Part shown: positions 35,552 through 46,000 of the stretch, in pieces | How positions within the stretch are numbered: position 1 is the stretch's first letter | Layout: the number at the start of each line of letters is the position of its first letter | NCBI GenBank assembly: GCA_028456385.1 | Contig: JALNQF010000317.1 | Location: forward strand, 1-48,244 | Direction of reading: 5' to 3' | Length of the DNA: 48,244 bases | Source: Ophiosphaerella korrae | Lineage: Eukaryota; Ascomycota; Dothideomycetes; Pleosporales; Phaeosphaeriaceae | Translations under genes and position numbers: made by a program | The notes under the pieces: generated by a model | Databases searched by the model: none | Seen by the model: only the letters and a program-made list of their open reading frames with translations | Told to the model about the DNA's origin: nothing

Positions 35552-35938
35552 TATTATAGCTATAATAAGAGAAAACTAATTTAAGCTAGTTAGCCCTACT
35601 ATAGATAATAAAAGCACGTAATAAATTCGCGATTCGCGATCTTAGTAAATATAAAGTATAAAGCTAAGTACGTAATAAATTTGTAATTAGCGATCTTAGT
35701 AAATACAAAGTATAAAGTTAGCTAAGAGACCTAGGTATATAGTTAGTAGTAATATCTATTATTAGGATAGTATTAGTAATTTAATCCTTTAACTATAGAA
35801 CGCTAATACAAGATAGTTATAAGATATCTTCTATTATTTATAGTTATTATAGATCCTAATACAAGCTTTTATTATTACTTCTTAATCTACTAATAACTTA
35901 AAGGCTACTAGAAGTTAACTCTAAGTAAGCCTATTATA
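35552..35938 (+). repeat. Element G 5' LTR (short, mixed type)
   Basis: This 387-bp LTR is shorter than the others through loss of sequence between the CCCTACTATAGATAATAA block and the U3 repeats. The U3 repeats are B-type (AATTCGCGATTCGCGATC at about 35625). The 3' end (GAAGTTAACTCTAAGTAAGC) is like that of A and D, not B. It is a mosaic LTR. Confidence 0.85.
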
Positions 35939-35999
35939 CCTTACTAATTTAGTTATTAAAAGGAGTAAAGCGTAAGTAATATATAGTCTAGCTAATATA

Positions 36000-37507
36000 A
36001 TAGTAGAAAGCTTAACTAAGAGAGAAGCTAAGGTACTTATAAGTAGTTATAAATTAGATAATATAGTATAGAGAGATATTAAAAACTACTTAAATAACTT
36101 AATCTCTAAAAAAGAAGATATAAAAATAGTAATTAATACCTTAGAAATATAAAACAAAGAACTTTAAGAATATATAAAATAAAATAAACCCTAGATTAAA
36201 GCTATTATTAAAGGATAAAATTAGATAGAACTAATTATATAACGCCTAGAGATAAGTATAATAAAGAAACTACTAAAGATACTTATCCTTAAGAAGTTTA
36301 ATAGAATAAGAGAAAAACTAAAACCTTTTATAGTATTAGTATAACTCTAAATAGATATATAAGTACTATACTTTAATATAGAAGAAAAGAAGGTAATATA
36401 TATTAGAATATACTTAGAAGAGGATATAATAAGATAGTTTAAACCTTACTAGATAGATTATATAATATATACTCTAATAACTTAGAAAGATAATACTAGA
36501 GCTATTTCTAGAAGTTATAAATACTTTACTAAATAAATAAGAGTAGTATTTAGGGATATAGATATTACTTAATAAGCTAAAGAAAAACTTAAAAGACTTA
36601 TATAATAGAAAAGTGTCTCTAAGTATATATTATAATTTAAATAACTATTATAAAATATAGAATAGAATAAATTAGCTTTAATATTATAATTTAAATAAGG
36701 ATTAAATAAAAAAATCTAATATAAGATAATTTATATAGAAAACCTAGGATACTTAAAGCTTTAAAATAATAAGTAATATAAATTAATAATAATCTTTAAG
36801 AATAGAAGAAGAATAAGTATAGTAGCTAAACTAGAAACTAAGATACTAGAGACCCTATAATCTTTAACGCTAATAAGGATAGAAAGAAAAAGAAAAATAA
36901 AGACTTTACGTACTTTAACTATAGTAAGAAAAGCTACTACGTAAAAAACTACTAATTATAAAAGAAGAAAGATATAGTATACTACTAATATAAAAAACTA
37001 GGATACTTTGTAAAAGACTATAGAAGTAAGGACTATAAGAAAGATAAAGAAACTTAGTTAAAAATAACTAAAAAGAAGAAGGAAGTACTATAAGTATAAG
37101 CTAAACCTTAGAAGAAAGTAGCTAGAAGTAAAGAAATATAATATATAATACTCTATTAGACCTTTTATTATAAAGATAACTACTATATATATCTTTCTAG
37201 TAAGTAGAGAGTAAGATACTTTCTATAAAAGAATAGAGTAGTAGTAATAAAAGAAAGAATAAAAGTATAGTTAAAAGAGATAGTATATATAATAGACTTA
37301 CTAATAAAAGACTTAGAAGGGGAAAAGCTTTAGACTCTATTAATCTAGGCTAAAAGAATAGTACTAAATAAAGAGACTACTATAACTTCTTTTAAAGAAC
37401 TATAAGAAAGTAAGAAATAAGTTAGTATAAAAAGTATAGAGTATACCTTACTAGATATATATAGCTACAATAGCTATATAATAATAGATATAGAAGAATA
37501 AAATAAA
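36000..37507 (+). pseudogene. Element G gag and linker (degraded, frameshifted)
   Basis: The probable start ATA is at 36000-36002. The zinc knuckle region is at about 36905-37020 (D-F-T-Y-F-N-Y-S-K-K-S-Y-Y-V-K-N-Y, with every Cys and His of the first knuckle now Tyr). The linker motif T-F-Y-Y-K-D-N-Y-Y-I-Y-L-S-S-K is at about 37155-37200. Start and knuckle are in different frames, so unlike A, B, D and E this copy has an indel in gag. It is truncated by the H LTR. Confidence 0.8.
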
Positions 37508-37964
37508 TATTATAGTAGTAATAAGAGAAACTAAGATAGAACTAATTAGTCTACGCTTAGCTACTAACAAAGTATAAGATAAGTAGAGTAATAACTTATA
37601 AGATAATAAGTTTAACTAGGAAGCTAACTACAATATAGATACGTAATAAATTTGTAAATTTACAATCTTAGTAAATACAAAGTTACAAAGCTATTATATA
37701 ATAAATTTATAAATTCGCGATCTTAGTAAATATAAAGTAATAAAGCCGCTAAGATATTATTACTATATAGTTAGTAGTAATACGTATTATTAGGATAGTA
37801 TTAGTAATTTAATTCTTTAACTATAGAACGCTAATACAAGATAATTACAAAATATCTTCTATTAATATTAGTTATTATAGATTACTTATATAAACTTTAC
37901 TATTAACTCTTAATCTACTAATACCTTAATAGCTACTAGTAGTTAACGTAGGTAGCCTATTATA
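37508..37964 (+). repeat. Element H 5' LTR (D-type)
   Basis: This 457-bp LTR runs from TATTATAGTAGTAATAAG to CCTATTATA. Its U3 module and internal sequence match the element D LTR (TAGTCTACGCTTAGCTACTA and the two AAATTTACAATCTTAGTAAA-type units), in the opposite orientation. Confidence 0.9.
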
Positions 37965-38025
37965 CTTTACTAATTTAGATATTAAGAGAAGCAAAGCGTA
38001 AGTAGCGTATAGTCTAGCTAACACG

Positions 38026-41000
38026 ATAGTAGAAAGTTTAACTAAGAAAAGAAGTAAAGCACCTCTAAGTAGTTACAAATTAGACAAAACTAATTAGGTA
38101 GTAGTTAAGATACGCCTAAACAACCTAATTACTAAAAAAGGAGATATACAACTAATAATTAATATCCTAGAAACGTAGAATAAAGAACTACAAGATTATA
38201 TTAAGTAAAATAAAGTTTAAATTAAGGCTGTTATAGAAAGATAAAACTAGATAGAATAAATTACCTAGAGACTAGAAATAAGTGCGATAAAGAAGCTACT
38301 TAAGATACTTATACTTAAGAAATTTAATAGAATAAGGGAAAAATTAAGACCTTTTATAGTAGTAGTACAACTATAGATTAATATATAAGTACTATACTTT
38401 AACTAAGAATAAAAAAGAAGTACTAAAGATATAAGCTAAACCTTAGGAGAAAGTAGCTAAGAGTAAAAAAATATAGTATATAATACTCTATTAGACTTTT
38501 TATTACAAGGATAACTACTATATATATCTTTCTAATAAATAGAAAGTAAGATAGTTCTTATAAAAGTATAGAGTAGTAGTAATAAAAGAAAGAATAAAAG
38601 TATAGCTAGAAGAAATAGTATATATAATAGACTTACTAATAGAAGATTTAGAAAGAAAAGAACTCTAGATACTATTAATCTAGGCTAAAGGACTAGTACA
38701 GGATAAAGAGACTATAATAGTCTCCTCTAAAGAATTACAAGGAGACAAGAAATAAACTAATATAAGAAGTACTAAGTATACCTAGTTAAGAGCGTATAGC
38801 TATAATAGCTATATAATAATAGATATAGAGGAATAAAATAAAGAATAGAAATTTATTTAGAAATACTTACTAGTTATAAGTATAGAGGAAGCGTATAAAG
38901 ACTAGAAAGAACGTAATCCTAAAGTAAAAAAGTTTATAACGTTCTAATAATAAATAGAATAATATATAGTTGTAGTAAGTAAAATACCTATATAAAGAGA
39001 ATAGTAGTTCTTTATAAGAAAAACGCGATAGATTAACAAAGCCTATATACTATAAGTACTAATAGTATACTATATCCTAATAAATATAAGACCTAGAATA
39101 GATAGTTACTAGGTAGAGGACGACAAGAGAATAAATCTAGAATACCTAGTATATACTAAGATATTATAGATATTATACCTAAATACAAACTACTATATAT
39201 ATAGAGAACTTAAGGTACAAAATTATATATAGCCTATATAAAGAAAAAGATATAATTACGTAAATATAATTATAAAGAAAGATATCTAAAGTTAGGAAAT
39301 AATTAAAATACTTAATAAAGAATATATAGTAATTAGACTAGGCCCTAAACTATTAAAAGAATATATCTAAAGAAAACTATAGTATAAATATACCTATAAT
39401 AAATATCTAAAACATAAGAACTATAAATGTAAAACAAGATAATAGCCCTAGAAGAATAGATAATTTAAAGAAAGACTTAAGCAAGAAAAGCTAAAAGGTA
39501 TAAGAAGCTTATATATTATAAAAATAGGTATATACTAAGAAAAGAAAGTATAAATAATAATTAATAGTAGAGCTATAAAGAACTTTATATTAAAGAAGTT
39601 TGTAGAAAGCTAAAGAATAACTTATACTATAAAGAAGTACCCTTAATAACTAAGTACAATTAAAAGAAAACTATTCTAGGAACCTATAAGGTTTAAAACA
39701 ACACCCTCTATACTAAAGCTAGAAGGATTAGAAATTAAGAATATAGTTATAGATATAATAATAATTAATAATAAACAAGATATAATACTAGGAATACTAT
39801 AGTTATAGATAACTAACCTAAGAATTAATTAGAGAATAGAGAGAATTAGCTACCTTAAGAAAGAAATATTAAAAGCTAACATAGTTATATACAAAGGAAA
39901 ATTCCTAGAAGAATATAAGAAATAGGAAAAATAACTTATAGAACCTAATAACTACCTCCTAGACTATTAAATATAAGACTTAGTAATAGATCTAAAAGAA
40001 AGAAAAAATATAAGATAGAGCCTAGTCTATTAAAAAACTAAAGAAGAATTAAAGATTAAACGTATATTTATACAAAAGGTAATAAAAAAAGGATAGATAT
40101 AAGAATCTAAATCCTTAGTAGCTTATAGACTTATATTTGTAGACAAAAAAAGAATAGATAAGAAAAGACCTTACGTAGATTTTAGAAAAACTAACTTAAT
40201 AATAAACAAGAACTAATATCCCTTACTATATATAGATAAAATACAAGATAAGCTATAGAAAGTATAAATCTTTACTAAACTAGATATCTAAAACGCTTAC
40301 TACTAGATTAGAATTAAAGAAGGCGACAAATAGAAAATAGTATTTAGAATACAATATAAACTATTTAAATATATAGTTATACTCTTTAGATTAATAAATA
40401 TACTAGTAGTATTCTAAGAAAGGATAAATATAGTTCTAAGAGAATACTTAGACGTATTTATATTTATATACCTAGACAATATCTTTATATTCTTAGAAAT
40501 AGAAGAAGAATATATATAGCATATACACAAAGTACTAGAAAGATTAGTAGAAAATAAAATATTTCTTAAAATAAGAAAATACAAATTTTATACAAAAGAA
40601 ATAGACTTCCTAGGATTTATTATTAAACTAGGAAAAATACAAATAGACCTAAACAAGATTAAAATAATCTAAGAATAGCTAACACTAAAGAACCTACAAG
40701 AAGTATAATAATTCTATAAATTAGTAAACTTTTATAGAAAACTATTAGTAAGATAGTCTAAAATAATAGAACTACTTATAAAACTTATAAAGAAGGACGT
40801 ACTATTTAAATAGACTTAAGAATATAAAGAAGTATTTAATTAGATTAAATAACGTTTTATAGAAAACCTAGTTATTAGAATATATAACCTAGAACTACTA
40901 GTAATAGTAAAAATAGATGTATCTAACTTAGTCTATAGAATAGTACTAATATAAGAAGACTAAACTATAAAACAAGAATATTTAGTTAAATACTTCTCTA

Positions 41001-41886
41001 AGAAAATAAAGCTAGTAGAGCTTAACTACTTAATTTATAATAAAGAGATACTAGTAATCTATAAAGTATTTAAATAATAGAGAGTATACCTATAAGAAGT
41101 AAAATACTAAATAAAAGTCTATATAGACTATAAGAATCTTATAAGATTTATAATAAACAAAGACTTATTATAATACTATATAAGATAGTAAGAGTTTTTA
41201 TTAATATTTAACTTTAAAGTTATATATATAAAAGAGAAAGAAAACTAATTTATAGATACTCTTAGTAGAAAACTAGACTTATAAGAAGAAGTAAATACTA
41301 CTAGTATAGTTCTAATTAAGAATAAAGAAGGATATTTAGTCCTAAATATACTAAAAATAGCTATAATACTTAAGAGAAAGAGTAGCGAGCTAGATAAATA
41401 GATTTAAAAGGAAATAAGAAGAGCCCCTAAAGAAATAGAAAAACTTAAAATCTAAGAAGGCCTCGCAAGAGCCTATAGAAGAACGTATATTCTAGGAAAA
41501 ATATAAAGAGAATTTATATAATAGTTCTATAAACTACTAGTATATAGATATTAAAGAATTAATAAAATACTAGATAGACTACTAAGAGATTATTATATCC
41601 TAAGAGTAAGATAACTAGTAATAGAAGTACTAAGAGACTATATAGAATACTATAGAAATAAGTATAGTAGATACGCACTATATAGAATATTATAACTAAT
41701 TAAAGTACTAGAAAGACTTTAAGAAGTTATTATAATAGATTTTATTACAAAACTACCTAAGTTAAAAGACTTAATATTAGGAGTTAAGTATAATAAAATC
41801 CTAATAATAGTAAATAAACTTATAAAATACTTATACTTTAGACTATATAAGGAAAAAAGTAGAATAGAAGTTACTATATACTAGGT
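38026..41886 (+). pseudogene. Element H gag-pol with internal gag deletion
   Basis: The probable start is ATA 38026. Gag reads normally to about 38402, then jumps to sequence equivalent to position 10730 of element B. About 690 bp, including both zinc knuckles, is lost, and the downstream frame is shifted relative to the start. The linker motif is at about 38490-38545, the protease N-S-R at 39563-39571, RT Y-L-D-N at 40469-40480, and RNase H about 40900-41260. Integrase reads to the region after the first Asp and is cut by element I. A copy lacking nucleocapsid could not package its own RNA, so it was either dead on arrival, mobilised in trans, or deleted later. Confidence 0.84.
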
Positions 41887-42345
41887 TATTATAGGCTTAC
41901 TAGAGTCGACTTCCTAATAGCCTAGATAGTATTAGTAGATTGTAAAGTAATAATAAAAGCTTATATTATAATCTATAATAAGCTATAAACAATAGAAGAT
42001 GTTTTATAACTATCTTTGTATTATCGCTTGTAGTTAATAATTAAATTACTAATACTATCCTAATAATATATATCTCTACTAACTATATAGTAATAATATC
42101 TTAGTAGCTTCGTTACTTTGTATTTACTAAGATCGCGAATTTATAAATTTATTATATAATAGCTTTATAACTTTATATTTACTAAGATTGTAAATTTACA
42201 AATTTATTACGTATCTATATTATAGTTAGCTTCCTAGTTAAACTTATTATCTTATAAGTTATTACCCTACTTATCTTATACTTTGTTAGTAGCTAAGCGT
42301 AGACTAATTAGTTCTATCTTAGTTTCCTTTATTACTACTATAACA
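41887..42345 (-). repeat. Element I 3' LTR (mosaic A/D type)
   Basis: This LTR is 459 bp. The outer end (TATTATAGGCTTACTAGAG, then TAGATAGTATTAGTAG) resembles the element A LTR. The U3 half (ATATCTTAGTAGCTTCGTTAC, AAATTTATTATATAATAGC) is D-type. It ends TATAACA, followed by a polypurine-tract complement at 42346-42367. Confidence 0.9.
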
Positions 42346-42469
42346 CTATTCCTTCTTCTACGCAGTCTCTTATTTCTCTATACTAGTACTAAGGTTATTA
42401 ATCCTATATTTTTGTTAATCTTTAGCTCTTTATTACTTTCTATACTATCCTAATCTTAGCGTAATAAAC

Positions 42470-43000
42470 TTCTCTTTATAGCTTGTATTATTTGTAATAG
42501 AGTTAAGATATTCTCTTAATATTATTATACTAAATTAGGTCTTTCTTACCTTATATCTTTAAATAATAGTAAACACTATAACAAGTATATCTTTACTAAT
42601 ATTTAGTATAAATATATTTCTTTTAAAGTTTTACTTATAGAGTGTAAGTGTTTAATTTCTATATAGTCTCTTTCTACTAAGTTGTATAAGGCGAGCTATT
42701 AATAGGGCTTAAGCGCAATTATTATTATAGCTTACTATAGCTAAGGCTAAGCGTAAGTTAACTCTTTATAAGCTAGTAGAGCTTTATTCTTATATTAAGC
42801 GTCTTTGTAAGATAAAGGCTTATAATAATACTAAGTTATCTAAATAGTTTTATACCTTAGAAGCTAAATTAGATTTAGACAATATAGTAAAGGCTACTCT
42901 AGCTCCTATTATATTAAGCGCTCCTATTACCTCTCTATCTAGTAGTAGTATTATTAGTTTTCTTAACTTACTACAAGGTATTCTAGAAGGTTTTAACTTT
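42470..43000 (+). pseudogene. Antisense ORF of element I
   Basis: The first Cys-rich module contains A-C-I-I-C-N (TGT at 42484-42486) and E-C-K-C-L. The second module starts at about 42740 in the +1-offset frame: A-K-A-K-R-K-L-T-L-Y-K-L-V-E-L, then L-E-A-K-L-D-L-D. It is nearly identical to copy D in layout. It overlaps the complement of the chromodomain end. Confidence 0.62.
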
Positions 43001-46000
43001 AGAACTCCTTTAGTTTCTTAAGGTAATTAAGGTTATCCTCTAGTTCCTATATTTCTTTCTATAGTTATCCTTTTTTATTTATTCCTATCTATTTTACTAA
43101 GTAGTAGTTCCTACTATTATAGAACTAGCGTACTAGGATTTCTTTAACTTCCTATTTTTCTTATTCTCTATACGTATCTACTTTGTATACTAGTAGTTCT
43201 ACGTTTTATAGTACTATCTTAAGTAGTACTACGTAGAAGGTTAGGTATATCTTTATTTTATTTAGTAGCTTTAATTTAAATATAACTAGCGTAACTTCTT
43301 TCTTAATTTTATATAGTCCTATCTTAATATAGTCTAGTTTTAAACTTAGTCTCTTACTTTTAATGTTTTTTTATACTAACTATACTTTTTCTTTTATTCT
43401 AAATTAGGGTCCCTCTTTATATTTCTTATTATAGTACTTTACTATTTAATTATATAAGAATTCTATATCTTATCTTAATTACTTGTATATATCTTTAAGT
43501 CTATTAGCGAAGTTTTCTCCTTTTAGAGACTAAGATGTCTCTAGTCTTAGTATTCTATATATACTAGGGTTAAATCTATAGTTTATAAAGAAGAATAATA
43601 CTTTTATTATCTTATTCTTTACGCTATTATATACTAACTATACTATAGGTAGTAACTATACCTAATTGTTCTAGTTGTAGTTAAGATAGTATCTTAGGTA
43701 CTATTCTACTATCTAGTTTATTCTTTCTAATTATCTATCTATTTATAAGTAGTATATAGTAGATATTACGTATTTAATTCCTAATTATACTATTATCGTT
43801 CCCTATAGTTTTAATATAAATCTTAAATCTCTATCTATAATAATCTTGTCTAGTAGTCTATATTAACTAATTATAGTTCCTAGAACCTAGTATATAGTAA
43901 CTTCTATTCTGCTTTTTTTTTTATATAGTCTAAAGTATAAGTATTTTATAAGTTTATCTACTATTATTAGGATTCTATTATACTTAGCTCCTAATATTAG
44001 GTTTTTTAACTTAGGTAGTTTTGTAATAAAATCTATTGTAATAACTCCTTATAGTTATTCTAGTACTTCTACTAGTTGTAGCTTCCTATATAGTACGTAC
44101 CTACTATACTTATTCCTCTAGTATTTTATATAATCTCGTAGTACTTCTATTACTAGTTGTCTTACTCTTAGGATATAATAATCTCTTAGTAGTCTATCTA
44201 GTATTTTATTAATTCCTTAATATCTATATACTAGTAGTTTATAGAACTATTGTATAAATTCTCTTTATATTTTTCTTAGAATATACGTTCTTTTATAAAC
44301 TCTTGCAAGACTTTCTTAGATCTTAAGTTTCTTTATTTCTTTAGGAGCTTTTCTTATTTCTTTCTAAATCTATTTATCTAGCTCGCTACTCTTTCTTTTA
44401 AGTATTGCGGCTATTTTAGGTATATTTAGGACTAAATATCTTTCTTTATTTTTAACTAGAACTATACTAGTAGCGCTTACTTCTTTCTATAAGTTTAGTC
44501 TTCTACTAAAGGCGTCTATAAATTAGTTATCTTTCTCTTTTATATATATAATTTCTATATTAAATATTAATAGGAATTCCTACTATCTTGTATATTATTA
44601 TATTAGTTCTTTATTTAGTATAAATCTTATAAGATTCCTATAGTCTATATAGACCATTATTTAGTATTTTACTCCTTATAGGTATACTTTCTATTATTTA
44701 AATACTTTATAGATTGCTAGTATCTCTTTATTATAAATTAGATAGTTAAGTTCTACTAGCTTTATTTTCTTAGAGAAGTATTTAACTAAATATTCTTTCT
44801 TAGTCTTTAGGTCTTCTTGTATTAGTGCTATTCTATAGACTAAATTAGATGCGTCTATTTTTACTATTACTAGTAGGTCTAGGTTGTATATTCTAATAAC
44901 TAAGTTTTCTATAAACTTCTTTTTAATCTTCTTAAATACTTTATTATATTCCCTTATCTATTTAAATAGTATATCCTTTTTTATAAGCCTTGTTATTAGT
45001 TCTATATCTTTAGACTATCTTACTATTAACTTTTTATAAAAGTTAGCTAGGCTATAAAATTATTATACTTCCTTTAGGTTTTTAGGTATTAGCTATTCGT
45101 TAATTAATCTAATTTTTTCTAGATTAATCTTGATTTTTCCTAGTTTAATAATAAATCTAAAGAAGTCTATTTTCTTTATATACAATTTATATTTTCTTAT
45201 TTTAAAGAATTGTTTACTTTCTACTAGTTTTTCTAGTACTTTGTATATATACTATACGTGTTCTTCTTCTATTTCTAAGAATATAAGGATATTATCTAGG
45301 TATAGAAATATAAATATATCTAAGTATTCTCTTAGTACTATATTTATTCTTTCTTAGAAGGCTGCTAGTACGTTTATTAAGCTAAAGGGTATAACTAGGT
45401 ATTTATATAGTCTATATTATATTCTAAACGCTATTTTCTATTTATTACCTTTCTTAATTCTAATCTAGTAGTAGGCGTTTTAGATATCTAGTTTTGTAAA
45501 GATTATTACTTTCTATAGCCTATCTTGTATTATATCTATTTGTAGTAAGAGGTATTAGTTCTTATTTATAATTGCGTTAGTTTTTCTAAAGTCTACGTAA
45601 GGTCTTTTATTACTTATTCTTTTTTTATCTATAAATATAAGTCTATATACTACTAAGGACTTAGATTCTTATATCTATCCTTTCTTTAGTACGTTTTTAA
45701 TAAACGTTTATTTAATCTTAGATTTTTCTTCTATTTTTCTATAAACTAAGCTCTATCCTACGTCTTTATTTTCTTTTAGATCTATTACTAAATCCTATAG
45801 TTAATATCTTAGAAGGTAATCTTTAGGTTCTATAAGCTATTTTTCTTATTTCTTGTATTCTTCTTAGAATTCTCTTTTGTATATAACTATGTTAGCTTTT
45901 AGTATTTCTTTTTTAGAGTAGCTAATTCTACCTATTCTCTATTTAATTCTTAGGTTAGTTATCTATAACTATAGTATTCCTAGTATTATATCTTGTTTAT

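Larger units (their letters stand above)
35552..37507 (+). mobile_element. Ty3/Gypsy copy G, 5' part (cut by H)
   Basis: G is a plus-strand element with 5' LTR 35552-35938 followed by gag, interrupted by element H at 37507/37508. The left target flank is TCTTA (35547-35551) in the 3' region of C. The G remainder, its 3' LTR and the second TSD must lie beyond the right end of the window if it is intact. Confidence 0.85.
37508..41886 (+). mobile_element. Ty3/Gypsy copy H, 5' part (inserted in G, cut by I)
   Basis: H is a plus-strand element: 5' LTR 37508-37964, then gag-pol to the integrase core, where element I is inserted at 41886/41887. The left target flank is ATAAA (37503-37507). It carries an internal deletion in gag (junction about 38402-38412). 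Its right end is beyond the window. Confidence 0.87.

Noticed and set aside
45130..45357. 75-codon plus-strand open stretch
   Set aside because: It is the complement of element I RT around the YLDN motif, has no counterpart conserved as protein in other copies, and is in the wrong place for the antisense ORF.
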